Source: Acidimicrobiia bacterium (GTDB lineage: Bacteria > Actinomycetota > Acidimicrobiia > ATN3 > PSLF01). Taken from it: a DNA stretch of 64,000 bases. Shown here in pieces: positions 37,705 through 46,100 of this stretch. The stretch lies in NCBI GenBank assembly GCA_040289475.1, contig PSLF01000003.1:1-64000 (forward strand), written 5' to 3'. The position numbers and the translations under genes are program-made. Position 1 is the stretch's first letter, and every line of letters begins with the position of its first letter. The notes below the pieces were generated by a model that worked only from the letters and a program-made list of their open reading frames with translations, was not told the origin of the DNA and searched no databases.

Positions 37705-38404
37705 GCAACCCGCACTCTGTCTTGGCGAACCCGGACCAGCGTCCCGCTCTGGGATCCTCTCCCTTGGCCACTGGTCTAGTGCATGGCGCACAACCTATGG
37801 ACGGATACCCCCTATCGTGGAGAGGGTTGTACGGAAGGTTGTGAGCGCGCACGTACTCCCACACTTGCTCGGAGTTCCAAGTTACTATGGGATTTGCCTT
37901 GTAGAGTCCAAAGGCTTCGTCGTATCCAAACACAGGAGCGTTGGCTCTAGTAGGTGATTGCTCTCGCCGAATGCCGGTGATCCAGCACGCGTATCCTTGG
38001 AGAGCTCTCTCCAGAGGCTGAACTTTGTTGAGCTTGCAACACAGGTCTGGGTCACGCAGATAGAGTTGTCTCCCGTACTGGCTGGCCTGCTCCATGATCG
38101 TGTGACCGGGCCTGATCGTCTCGAAGGGCAAGTTATAACGGGACTCTACAACCTTCTGTGTCTTCTCGGTCTCCGAGAAAAGAAACCCCGTGTCCAGCGA
38201 GAACACCCGGACCTCTTCGGAGATACGGGAGATCATGTCCACCAAAACGATGTCCTCTGCCTGGAAGGAACAGGCTAGGGTGACATTTGTCGCCCCGAAC
38301 GTCTCCACGACAAAACGCAAGATTTCCTCGGGAGGCTCACCTTCTAGGTTTCGGGCGATTTCAGCAGCATCGTGGGGAGTTATGCTCGTCTTAGCCGTGG
38401 ACAT
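37694..38404 (-). CDS. cysH: Adenylyl-sulfate (APS) reductase, Fe-S type
   Basis: 236 aa. Reduces APS to sulfite with thioredoxin. The PAPS-reductase fold has the sulfate-loop VTLACSFQAEDIVLVDM, LDTGFLFSET and GIRREQSPTRA. Two cysteine pairs (DLCCKLNK and GCAPCTRP) bind a [4Fe-4S] cluster, which in this family marks APS rather than PAPS as substrate. The C-terminal ECGLH carries the nucleophilic Cys. ATG 38404 sits right behind GGAGGTGAG. Coupled to sat; divergent from an Rrf2 regulator gene. Confidence 0.95.
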   Translation of the reverse strand: MSTAKTSITPHDAAEIARNLEGEPPEEILRFVVETFGATNVTLACSFQAEDIVLVDMISRISEEVRVFSLDTGFLFSETEKTQKVVESRYNLPFETIRPGHTIMEQASQYGRQLYLRDPDLCCKLNKVQPLERALQGYACWITGIRREQSPTRANAPVFGYDEAFGLYKANPIVTWNSEQVWEYVRAHNLPYNPLHDRGYPSIGCAPCTRPVAKGEDPRAGRWSGFAKTECGLHAR

Positions 38405-38446
38405 CTCACCTCCAGAACTAACATCGCAAGCAGTGTACACGGAACG

Positions 38447-38466
38447 TTTCGTTGTAGCCTTTCGTT
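38447..38466. repeat. Direct repeat TTTCGTT near the cysH start
   Basis: TTTCGTT at 38447-38453 and again at 38460-38466, 13 bp apart centre to centre. The first copy is part of AACGTTTCGTT, a short inverted repeat. Both lie in the probable promoter area of cysH and may be operator half-sites, or chance. Confidence 0.35.
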
Positions 38467-38480
38467 ACTAGCAACAGACT

Positions 38481-38493
38481 GCAATACGATTGC
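38481..38493. promoter_or_regulatory. Perfect dyad between cysH and the Rrf2 gene (candidate operator)
   Basis: GCAATACGATTGC: five-base arms around a 3-base centre, in the 201-bp region between the divergent cysH and Rrf2 genes. Position makes it a candidate operator for the Rrf2 protein; the binding sequence of that protein is not known. Confidence 0.4.
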
Positions 38494-38605
38494 GATGGCT
38501 CACACAATCGGAGTACGGCCGCCCTGAGATAGAATAAAAGCAAAGCCTCGAGAATGACTCGGGCCAATGGCAATCCCTGAGCCAGGTCTCGAAAGGTGGC
38601 TAACC

Positions 38606-39088
38606 GTGACTATGAAAATTTCTACAAAAGGGGACTACGCCACAAGGGCGCTACTTGCGCTGGCCTTGAGAGATGGGCCAGCCTCTGTGCGTGACATAGC
38701 CAAGTCCACCGGCCTGCCGCAGGCATACCTTGAACAGATCATGCTCGTCATGAAGGCCGCGGGATTGGTTGAAGCCAAGAGGGGGGTGCAGGGCGGATAC
38801 TCCCTGGCGAGGCCCGCAAATGAGATATCACTCAAAGAGATTGTAGAGGCAGCGGAGGGAAGCGTAGCTCCCCTGGGCTGTGCAGCTATCGAGCCTGACA
38901 CGAGCTGCATTGAAGAAGGGGAGTGCGCCTTGCAGCTAGTGTGGATAAAAGTCAGAGGCGCGGTCTCCGACATCCTCGACTCGGTCAGCCTAGAGGATGT
39001 CGCAGAAGATACGAGAAGAATCAAGGCTGCTCGTCGGCGGAGCAAGAGCCCGTTGGCTCTCTCGAGGATATCCCGCTCAGCAGTGTAA
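38606..39088 (+). CDS. Rrf2 family transcriptional regulator, probable Fe-S sensor
   Basis: 160 aa. Winged helix with the Rrf2 pattern MKISTKGDYATRALLALAL, VRDIAKSTGLPQAYLEQIML, AGLVEAKRGVQGGYSLARP. Three Cys (C-x8-C-x5-C, GCAAIEPDTSC to GEC) lie where IscR and NsrR hold an iron-sulfur cluster. It is divergent from cysH-sat, as with CymR-like regulators of sulfur metabolism, so control of sulfur or Fe-S genes is likely (inference). The GTG at 38606 is chosen because AAAGGTGG ends 6 bases before it; ATG 38612 is two codons further on. Confidence 0.9.
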   Translation: MTMKISTKGDYATRALLALALRDGPASVRDIAKSTGLPQAYLEQIMLVMKAAGLVEAKRGVQGGYSLARPANEISLKEIVEAAEGSVAPLGCAAIEPDTSCIEEGECALQLVWIKVRGAVSDILDSVSLEDVAEDTRRIKAARRRSKSPLALSRISRSAV

Positions 39089-39132
39089 AACTTTTTGAGT
39101 TGTCTGCGGATCTGGGCTCCATTTCCATAGCG

Positions 39133-39164
39133 ACTGGCCAACTGGGAGACTAGCCAACTGGGAA
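39133..39164. repeat. 16-bp tandem duplication
   Basis: Two adjacent 16-base units (39133-39148 and 39149-39164) that differ at two positions, sharing the core GCCAACTGGGA. They lie 45 bp after the Rrf2 gene stop, between convergent genes. No role is evident. Confidence 0.5.
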
Positions 39165-39211
39165 AGGAGTAGGGGCGCCGGCTTATGTATGGTGTTTTCA
39201 GGGGGGGCAGA

Positions 39212-40051
39212 TCACCCCAACGCTAGCCTGAAAGACACGTTCTCTGCCCGGACTCCCACAGGAGCCAGGTCCACCAATAGGACCGCCGAGTTTTGTTGTA
39301 GCTGCACAAGGCCGTCTTCGGGCCCGGAGACAATTGCCCCAAAAACAATGTTTCCATCTCTAAGCCTGGCGATAGCAGCGTCAACCGCGGCAGCCTCGTT
39401 TGTGTACCACTCTTTGGCAGGTGAAGGGGAAGGGGAGGCGGCGAGCGCAGCCGTAAGCCCTTTACGCTGGGTCTCTAAAACCTGCAATCGGTGCAATCTC
39501 CACTCTTCTACCGCGTAGTCAACCTTGTTGCCACCCTTGACCGATTCAGGAAGCGTTACGCCGTCACCAACTATCGCCTCCTCTAATTCGACCCCCGCAG
39601 GAAGCGAATACTCCGCGATGCGGGGTCCAGTGATCGCAGACCTGAATGTCACTACAGCCACCCGGATCTCGCGCCCTCCCGCTACGTCCTCTAAAGCTCT
39701 GCGACGGGTCTCGACATAGGCTTGAAGGTCCTGTCCTGGGGGAGGCCCCACGACTACAACAGACAACACGCGCCCGGGGCCGGGATCTACCGAAAGATAA
39801 ATGGCAAGTGCCGTGAGAAGTACGATGGTCGCCAAAAACACACCCGTCTCTACCTTGTGGCTACCAACCCATGCCCAGAGCGTGGCCGCCACCCCTCCCC
39901 CGTCGCGCTCCTCGGCGGTCGCGGCCATTCTCGCTCTTGCCTTTGAACGCCTTGGTTCGGGCACCTTGACGCTTATAGGCAATTCGTCGGATACAGAGCG
40001 GTGTGGCTCCGCTTGCTCGAGCCGCTTCAAGGGGTCGTCCGGCTCGCTCAT
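39212..40051 (-). CDS. Single-pass membrane protein of unknown function
   Basis: 279 aa. A cytoplasmic part of about 70 residues rich in Pro, Arg and Glu, a membrane helix (VETGVFLATIVLLTALAIYLSV, about 81-102) and an outside domain of about 175 residues with alternating strands and a helical middle (DYAVEEWRLHRLQVLETQRKGL). The domain is not recognised. ATG 40051 has AAGGAG seven bases upstream and overlaps the RluA-family gene stop (ATGA), so the two are translationally coupled. Confidence 0.75.
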   Translation of the reverse strand: MSEPDDPLKRLEQAEPHRSVSDELPISVKVPEPRRSKARARMAATAEERDGGGVAATLWAWVGSHKVETGVFLATIVLLTALAIYLSVDPGPGRVLSVVVVGPPPGQDLQAYVETRRRALEDVAGGREIRVAVVTFRSAITGPRIAEYSLPAGVELEEAIVGDGVTLPESVKGGNKVDYAVEEWRLHRLQVLETQRKGLTAALAASPSPSPAKEWYTNEAAAVDAAIARLRDGNIVFGAIVSGPEDGLVQLQQNSAVLLVDLAPVGVRAENVSFRLALG

Positions 40052-41028
40052 ATGGCTACTCCTTCTAAAGAGCCGAACACCGGGGTTCCAAGGGCAAAAA
40101 GAGCACTGACAAGATCGGGGGGTAAGGCCGACTCGAACACCAACCACTCTTTTGTGAAGGGGTGCTCAAATTCGAGTCGATAGGCGTGGAGAAACGGCCT
40201 CTCAAGGTAGCTCATGGCTTTTTGGATAGCGACTCGGTGGTTCCGAGAATTGCGGCGGCCATATATCGAATCGCCACACAGCGGATGGCCGATGGCTTGC
40301 ATGTGAACCCTTATCTGGTGAGTCCTTCCTGTATCGAGTTCGACTTCGGCCAGGGAGCACTCCTCCCAATACGCTAGCCGAGTATAATTTGTCGCCGCCG
40401 GCTTTCCTCCCAACACCACAGCCCTCTTAGTCGGATCGTGTGGGTCTCTCCCGATGGGCCCTTCGATCCTCCCTGTATCGGCCTCTAGAACACCTGCAGC
40501 CAAGGCTAGGTATTTTCGCGTGACTTTTTTCGACGAGAATGCAGATACAAGGAATGCGTATGCCTCGGAATCGAGAGCCACCACCATAAGACCCGAGACA
40601 TCTTGGTCGAGACGGTGCACTATTCCTGGCCGGTCTGGCTCGCCAACAGCCGTTATTTGCGGCCACCTTGCGAGCAATCCCGAAACGAGCGTGGGGCCGC
40701 TCACGCTCGACGCTGGGTGGACAGGTATACCTGCGGGCTTGGATACGACTCCCACGTGCTCATCCTCGTGAAGCACTTCGAGATCCATCTCTATTGGATG
40801 GACTCCCACATCGCTGTCTTCGAGCTCGGCAAAGGCTCGGTCCCCCACGCTAAGGCGTAGCGACGGAGCGACCCTCGCTTTATTGGCTACGCCTGCCTTG
40901 CCTTCCTTTATGAGGCTGGCTGCTTTAGCACGGGAGATGCCGGCCAGCGCAGAAAGTACCTGATCTAGCCTCAACCCGGACAAGTGCTCAGGAACTTCGA
41001 ACTCAACAGTACGTGATCCTCCTGCCAT
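40048..41028 (-). CDS. RluA/RluD-family RNA pseudouridine synthase
   Basis: 326 aa. Converts specific uridines in RNA, most likely 23S rRNA. An S4-type RNA-binding domain forms the N-terminus (GLRLDQVLSALAGISRAKAASLIKEGKAGV), followed by the catalytic domain with GIVHRLDQDVSGLMVVAL (catalytic Asp in HRLD) and ALAAGVLEADTGRIEGPIGRDPHDPTKRAV. ELDTGRTHQIRVHMQAIGHPLCGDSIYG is the conserved RluA motif. Weak ribosome-binding site. Lies 82 bp after lspA, a common pair in bacteria. Confidence 0.93.
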   Translation of the reverse strand: MAGGSRTVEFEVPEHLSGLRLDQVLSALAGISRAKAASLIKEGKAGVANKARVAPSLRLSVGDRAFAELEDSDVGVHPIEMDLEVLHEDEHVGVVSKPAGIPVHPASSVSGPTLVSGLLARWPQITAVGEPDRPGIVHRLDQDVSGLMVVALDSEAYAFLVSAFSSKKVTRKYLALAAGVLEADTGRIEGPIGRDPHDPTKRAVVLGGKPAATNYTRLAYWEECSLAEVELDTGRTHQIRVHMQAIGHPLCGDSIYGRRNSRNHRVAIQKAMSYLERPFLHAYRLEFEHPFTKEWLVFESALPPDLVSALFALGTPVFGSLEGVAI

Positions 41029-41110
41029 GGGCTACCCACACTCCCCTCGCCTCTTCAAGCTGTAACCGGACGACTGCATTTCCACTTCCTAAGTTGCGAA
41101 GAGAGCGAGG

Positions 41111-41614
41111 TCACGAAGCATCTCCACTGATCTCCGGAGATGTCTCTCGTGGCCAGCCCAAAAGTCTATGTATTACGAAAAGACTCACCCCCACTACCAT
41201 CGCGGAATCCGCCAAATTGAACGCAGGCCAAAACGAAAAGGCAATGAAGTCCGTAACTTTTCCAGCCGGAGCTACGAGTCGATCCCAGGAGTTACCGACC
41301 AAACCACCGAGCAATAACCCCGCAGATACTCGTTGTATTGGGTGCGCAGCTCTGGAAGACCAAACGAAAAGAGCTGCGCCAACCGGAATAGCCAATCCCA
41401 AAAACACCCAGCGGCCACCCTGCAGGATGCCGAAAGCAGCCCCCGTGTTGTATACCAGGCGAAGTTGGAAAAAGTCCCCTACGAGCTCGACCGATCGTGA
41501 AGACAGGGTAGACCTTGCCCACGCCTTCGACGATTGATCTAGTAACAAGATTACAGCGGGCAGCACGAGTGGCCCCGTCGGGGCCAAGAGAGCAGATAGA
41601 TTCCGCCGCCTCAG
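41111..41614 (-). CDS. lspA: Lipoprotein signal peptidase (signal peptidase II)
   Basis: 167 aa if it starts at CTG 41614. Four membrane helices; the aspartyl dyad is in NSWDRL and FNLADSAMVVG, and NTGAAFGIL is the conserved second-helix motif. It cleaves prolipoprotein signal peptides after lipidation. Start: CTG 41614 overlaps the upstream stop as CTGA and has GGGAGGAG 8 bases before it. Alternatives ATG 41641 and GTG 41650 have no Shine-Dalgarno sequence and would overlap the finger gene by up to 40 bp. The short start gives MRRRNLSALLAP ahead of the first helix, a normal N-terminus for this family. Confidence 0.9.
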   Translation of the reverse strand: MRRRNLSALLAPTGPLVLPAVILLLDQSSKAWARSTLSSRSVELVGDFFQLRLVYNTGAAFGILQGGRWVFLGLAIPVGAALFVWSSRAAHPIQRVSAGLLLGGLVGNSWDRLVAPAGKVTDFIAFSFWPAFNLADSAMVVGVSLFVIHRLLGWPRETSPEISGDAS

Positions 41615-42387
41615 AACCTGCGCTCCTCCCGCCGCTTGCATTCGATACACAGCTCAGCATACGGAAGGGCTTCTAGCCTCAAACGCTCTATTGGATTTCC
41701 GCAGCGTTCGCAGAGGCCATAGGTGCCCTTGGCAATTTTTTGCATCGCCCGCTCTACCTTTTCTAGCAACTCTCTCATTCTGATACTTAGCGACTCTTCT
41801 CGCTCTTGCTCGGCCAGAGTACTGGCGCCCTCTCCGGACTCCTCAGTGAATGCATCGTCTCGGTCCTCTCGATCCTCGGCTAAGATTTGTCTTTCTTTTT
41901 CAAGCTCTTCTATCTGAGCAAGTAGCCTTAGCCGTTCCTCTTCGAGCCTCTTGCGAGCAGTGGCGAGCAACCGAGCAGGGAGTTTGGCTCCACGCTTTTT
42001 CGAAGAGGCTTTTGGTTCAGCGGCTTTCCTGACCGATGACCTAGAAACCGTAGACCTTCTGGCGGCACTTGGTTGTTTGGTAGTTTGGGCCCTGCTTTTT
42101 GTTGTCGTAATCTGTTTAGCCTTTGAACCCGATACCTTTGCTCTACCAGTTCCCCCTTCTTCCTTGGCAGTCTTAGCTCTCTTTGTGACCGCTGACTTTG
42201 CCCCGGCACTCCTTCCGGACCGGGAGCTCTCCTTGGCGGTCGGCTTAACCTGAGTCTGCTTATCTGCTTTTGTGGCGGCTTTGGAAGCTTTGCTCTTTGT
42301 AGCGCGGGATCCCTGAGCTGATGTTTTCTTAGCGATCTCCTTTGCCGACGAGGTCTTCTTTGCGGTGTCTTTATTTTTTGTGGTCAT
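41611..42387 (-). CDS. DksA/TraR-type zinc-finger protein with histone-H1-like N-terminal tail
   Basis: 258 aa. Residues 1-130 are almost only Lys, Ala, Ser, Thr and Arg (KKTSAQGSRATKSKASKAAT and the like), as in histone-H1-like bacterial proteins. Residues about 135-220 form a coiled coil (RKRLEEERLRLLAQIEELEKER). The C-terminal zinc finger is of the DksA/TraR type: LCERCGNPIERLRLEALPYAELCIECK. The family can bind RNA polymerase through its secondary channel; the tail suggests DNA or RNA binding. Upstream leader of about 220 nt. Coupled to lspA through CTGA. Confidence 0.88.
   Translation of the reverse strand: MTTKNKDTAKKTSSAKEIAKKTSAQGSRATKSKASKAATKADKQTQVKPTAKESSRSGRSAGAKSAVTKRAKTAKEEGGTGRAKVSGSKAKQITTTKSRAQTTKQPSAARRSTVSRSSVRKAAEPKASSKKRGAKLPARLLATARKRLEEERLRLLAQIEELEKERQILAEDREDRDDAFTEESGEGASTLAEQEREESLSIRMRELLEKVERAMQKIAKGTYGLCERCGNPIERLRLEALPYAELCIECKRREERRF
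41623..41630 (-). promoter_or_regulatory. Shine-Dalgarno sequence that sets the lspA start at CTG
   Basis: GGGAGGAG on the minus strand, 8 bases before CTG at 41614. It lies within the last codons of the zinc-finger gene. No ATG, GTG or TTG is found at a suitable distance after it. Confidence 0.5.
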
Positions 42388-42699
42388 CTTTGCCGCCGCT
42401 TTACTCCACCTTGCTATCTATCGGTCGATCAACCTAACCACCTCGCCCCTGTCACTTTAGGCGACCAAGTTTTGGAAAGTTCCACTATTGAGGCGTTCGG
42501 AGTTGCGAATACAGCCTCTTCTTTCTGCCGGCCCTTTGAGGTGTCATACCGACCTTCTTTCGACGGATCCGTATCAGGGAAAGCGTTGATGCTACCTTGC
42601 AATAAGCGCAGCAACATAGCACAGGCCCCCCAGGGGGTCAATCGAATTGAATATGGCCAAGTCCGGCCAGACTGTAGGGAACTAGGAGGGCCAGGTGCC
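42388..42699. other. Gap between the DUF167 and zinc-finger genes
   Basis: 312 bp without a convincing gene. It holds a strong promoter-like element (42613-42641, minus). A minus-strand frame of 62 codons could begin with ATG at 42617, but that ATG overlaps the -10 and has no ribosome-binding site, so it is not called. Confidence 0.4.
42613..42641 (-). promoter_or_regulatory. Predicted promoter of the zinc-finger/lspA operon
   Basis: On the minus strand TTGACC (42641-42636), a 17-base spacer and TATGTT (42618-42613). Good match to the vegetative consensus with ideal spacing. The transcript would begin near 42606, giving a leader of about 220 nt. Confidence 0.5.
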
Positions 42700-43056
42700 T
42701 CACTTTCTCGAAGAACCGGCGCGGTGGAGAACGGACTCCAAGAGCTTGGCAGCCATGGAGCGGTCCGTACCTTCCACTGCCACCCGCTTTTTTCGGGCGC
42801 TGTGGCCAGATATGATCTTGACGCTAGAGAGTCCCACCCCCAGAGTTTTGGATAGAAACTGCACGAGTGCATCATTGGCCCGTCCTCCAACCGGAGGCGC
42901 GGCAACGCTTATCTTTAGGGCATCTCCATGACGGCCGAGCACTTTGGTCTTGCCCGCTGCTGGTTGTACATGGACATAAAACGCTATACCAGTTTCGGTC
43001 TCCTCTAAGAGCTCTTCTAATGAAGCCAAGCTGATTCCCCTTCGCTTTTGACACAT
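42700..43056 (-). CDS. DUF167 (YggU) family protein
   Basis: 118 aa. Small alpha/beta protein with the family pattern VHVQPAAGKTKVLGRHGDALKISVAAPPVGGRANDALVQFLSKTLGV and VKIISGHSARKKRV. Structures of YggU-type proteins are known but the function is not. ATG 43056 with AGGA about 8 bases upstream. Divergent from ileS, with 108 bp between the chosen starts. Confidence 0.9.
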   Translation of the reverse strand: MCQKRRGISLASLEELLEETETGIAFYVHVQPAAGKTKVLGRHGDALKISVAAPPVGGRANDALVQFLSKTLGVGLSSVKIISGHSARKKRVAVEGTDRSMAAKLLESVLHRAGSSRK

Positions 43057-43164
43057 GCGTAATTATCCTAGTAGCCGTCCGATTATGCCTAGAAAGCCGG
43101 CGTAGGCGGGAGATTCGGCCGCTCTAGGTTGCCACGCTGTCATTTGAAGTCCGCGGAGGCTCAG

Positions 43165-46100
43165 TTGTTCGATCCGGTGAGTCCCAGTGTCAATTTCAAA
43201 GAGTTAGAGGAGCGCATTCTCGACTCGTGGAAGCGCAATGGTGTTGTGGAAGAAGCCCTTGCTGAAAAGGAAGACAGGCCCCGTTTCGTTTTTTACGAAG
43301 GCCCTCCTACAGCCAACAATCGACCCGGCCTTCACCACGTTTGGGCAAGGGTGTTCAAGGACATCTATTGCAGATACAAAACAATGCGAGGGTTTTTCGT
43401 ACCCAGAAAAGCTGGCTGGGACTGTCATGGCCTCCCCGTAGAGCTGGAAATAGAAAAAGAACTCGGCATCGAGCGTAAAGCTGAGATCGAGACGTTCGGG
43501 ATAGACCGCTTCAACGCAAAATGTCGAGAGTCGGTTCAGCGTTACGTCGTCGATTGGGAAGCGCTTACCGAGCGAATCGGGTTCTGGCTCGATGTCGAAA
43601 GCGCTTACTGGACAATGCACAACGACTACATAGAATCGGTTTGGTGGCAGCTCGGACGTGTCTGGGACAAGGGCCTACTCTACAAAGACACTAAAGTCGT
43701 CCCCTACTGCCCCAGGTGCGGTACAGCGCTCAGCTCTCACGAGGTGGCCCAAGGGTACCAAGAGATCGAGGACCCCTCGGTGTACGTTCGATTCCCGATG
43801 ATCGAAGGCATGGGAGCAGGCTCTGCATCGCTGCTCGTGTGGACAACCACTCCATGGACACTAGTCTCCAACGTCGCCGTGGCGGCTCATCCCACAGAGC
43901 GGTATGTAGAAGTGGAGTACTTGGGCGAACGGCTAATCCTAGCCGAAGCACGTCTAGCAGCAGTATTCAAAGATGCAATCGATAACTGCAGGGTGCTGGC
44001 TAGCTTCGCCGGATCGGAACTGGCGGGCAGGTATGAACGTCCATTCGATTACCTCGAACCTGAAACATCAGAGGCTGCTTACACGGTCGTTCACGATGAC
44101 TTCGTAACCATGGAAGAAGGCACCGGGCTAGTACACCTAGCACCAGCATTTGGAGAAATCGACCGGGAGGTGGGAAAGCGGTACGGCCTCGGAGCACCTA
44201 ACCCCGTCGATGCTGAAGGGAAATTCGACGCGCGTGTAAAAGAACTGGAAGGGATACCGGTACGAAGCGCTAATACAGCTCTTATTGAAAAACTTGATCG
44301 CAGCGGTAGATTGTTCCGATCTGAAACCTATCGCCACAGTTATCCGCACTGCTGGCGGTGCAACACCCCGCTCATTTACTGGTCGACAGCGACCTGGTAC
44401 ATCCGCACAACTCAGTACCGCTCGGCAATGCTTGAGGAGAATTCCCGGATCGGATGGCATCCCGAGCACATAAGAGACGGCCGCTTTGGCGACTGGCTCG
44501 CCAACAACGTCGACTGGTCCCTGAGCCGGGATCGATACTGGGGTACGCCTTTGCCAATCTGGACGTGCGACAAGGGGCATGCGACATTCGTGGACTCCAA
44601 GGCGAAACTGGCTGAACTAGCAGGACGAGACCTAGGAGACCTCGACCTCCACAGACCTTACGTGGACGAGATAACGATCGAGTGCCCCCAATGTCCGCCG
44701 AACGATCGATCCCTTGCCCAGCGAGAGCAGGCGGTCCTTGACGCGTGGTTCGACTCGGGGGCAATGCCGGCAGCGCAGTTTGCCTATCCGTACACACCTG
44801 ACTCCAGCGAGCGCTTCGAGAAGAACTTTCCAGCTGATTTCATAGCCGAGGGAATCGACCAGACTCGGGGTTGGTTTTACTCGCTTCTCGCCATCTCTAC
44901 TTTGGTATTTGGACGTTCTAGCTACAAGAACGTCCTGTGCCTCGGTCACATCGTAGACGCCGAGGGCCGCAAGATGTCAAAGCGGCTGGGCAACGTCATC
45001 GATCCGTGGACAATCCTCGACAAACAAGGGGCCGATGCACTTCGGTGGTACTTCGTCTCCTCCGGTTCTCCATGGGTCTCGAGCAGAGTATCCATGGAAG
45101 CCATCGAGAAGTCCACCAGCCAGTTCTTACTTACCCTATGGAACACGTACTCGTTTTTCGTCACCTACGCAAGAGCGGATCGCTTCGATGGGAGCGGCGA
45201 TCCCCCGCCACTGTCAGAGCGCCCACTTTTAGACCGCTGGATACTGTCCCGCCTCTCTCAAACTGTCACCGACGTTACTGAGGCATTGGAGTCCTACGAT
45301 GCGCTCACCGCCTCGCGCAAACTCGAGGCTTTCGTCAAAGACGTTTCCAACTGGTACGTTCGTCGGAGTCGACGAAGATTTTGGTCAGCTAGGTCTGCCG
45401 TATCCGAAAAGGACAAGGAGGCGGCGTACCACACTCTCTTGGAAGTCTTAGTCACTGTGGCCCGATTGCTAGCTCCAATCTGTCCTTTCGTCTCCGAAGA
45501 AATCTATCTAAATCTGTCTTTGTCCGTTGAAGGCAAACCCAGAAGCGTCCACCTAGACAACTGGCCTGAGCCTTGCGTTGAGGCAGTTGACAACGACCTG
45601 GAAAAGGCTGTCGCGACTGTCCGGCGCCTCGTGACCCTCGGACGTGCGGCCCGTACGCAAGCCCGCATAAAGATCCGCCAACCTCTTCGCCGAGCGCTGC
45701 TCTCTGTTCCTTGGACCAATGCGGACTCTCCGTCGGAACGGTCGTTACAAAAGACTCACGCGGTTTTTTCGGAGTTGCTTGACTCCCTAAAAGAAGAACT
45801 CAACGTCGACTCCATCGAGTGGGCGGATCCGGCATCGATGCGAGCAATGGTGGATATCCGCCTCAAGCCCAACTACAAGAGCGTCGGCCCCAAGCTGGGG
45901 AAAGCGGCCAAGGCGCTGCCTGAGGCCCTTGCATCGATAGATGCACGAGAGGCCGCGGCTCACTTGGAACGTGGACAGACTGTTAGTGTCAATGTGGGTG
46001 GCACGGTTGTAGAACTAGACTCCGAGGACCTAATAGTTGAAAGGGTTTCTCCCAAAGAATTCGCTGTCGCCATGGAAGGCGACTTTGGCGTTGCCCTTGA

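Noticed and set aside
42429-42905. A 158-codon minus-strand frame between the DUF167 and zinc-finger genes
   Set aside because: Overlaps the DUF167 gene in another frame, covers the predicted promoter, and has no ribosome-binding site.
43057-43164. T-box riboswitch before ileS
   Set aside because: Only about 100 bp are available and no T-box core resembling AGGGTGGNACCGCG or specifier stem is seen.
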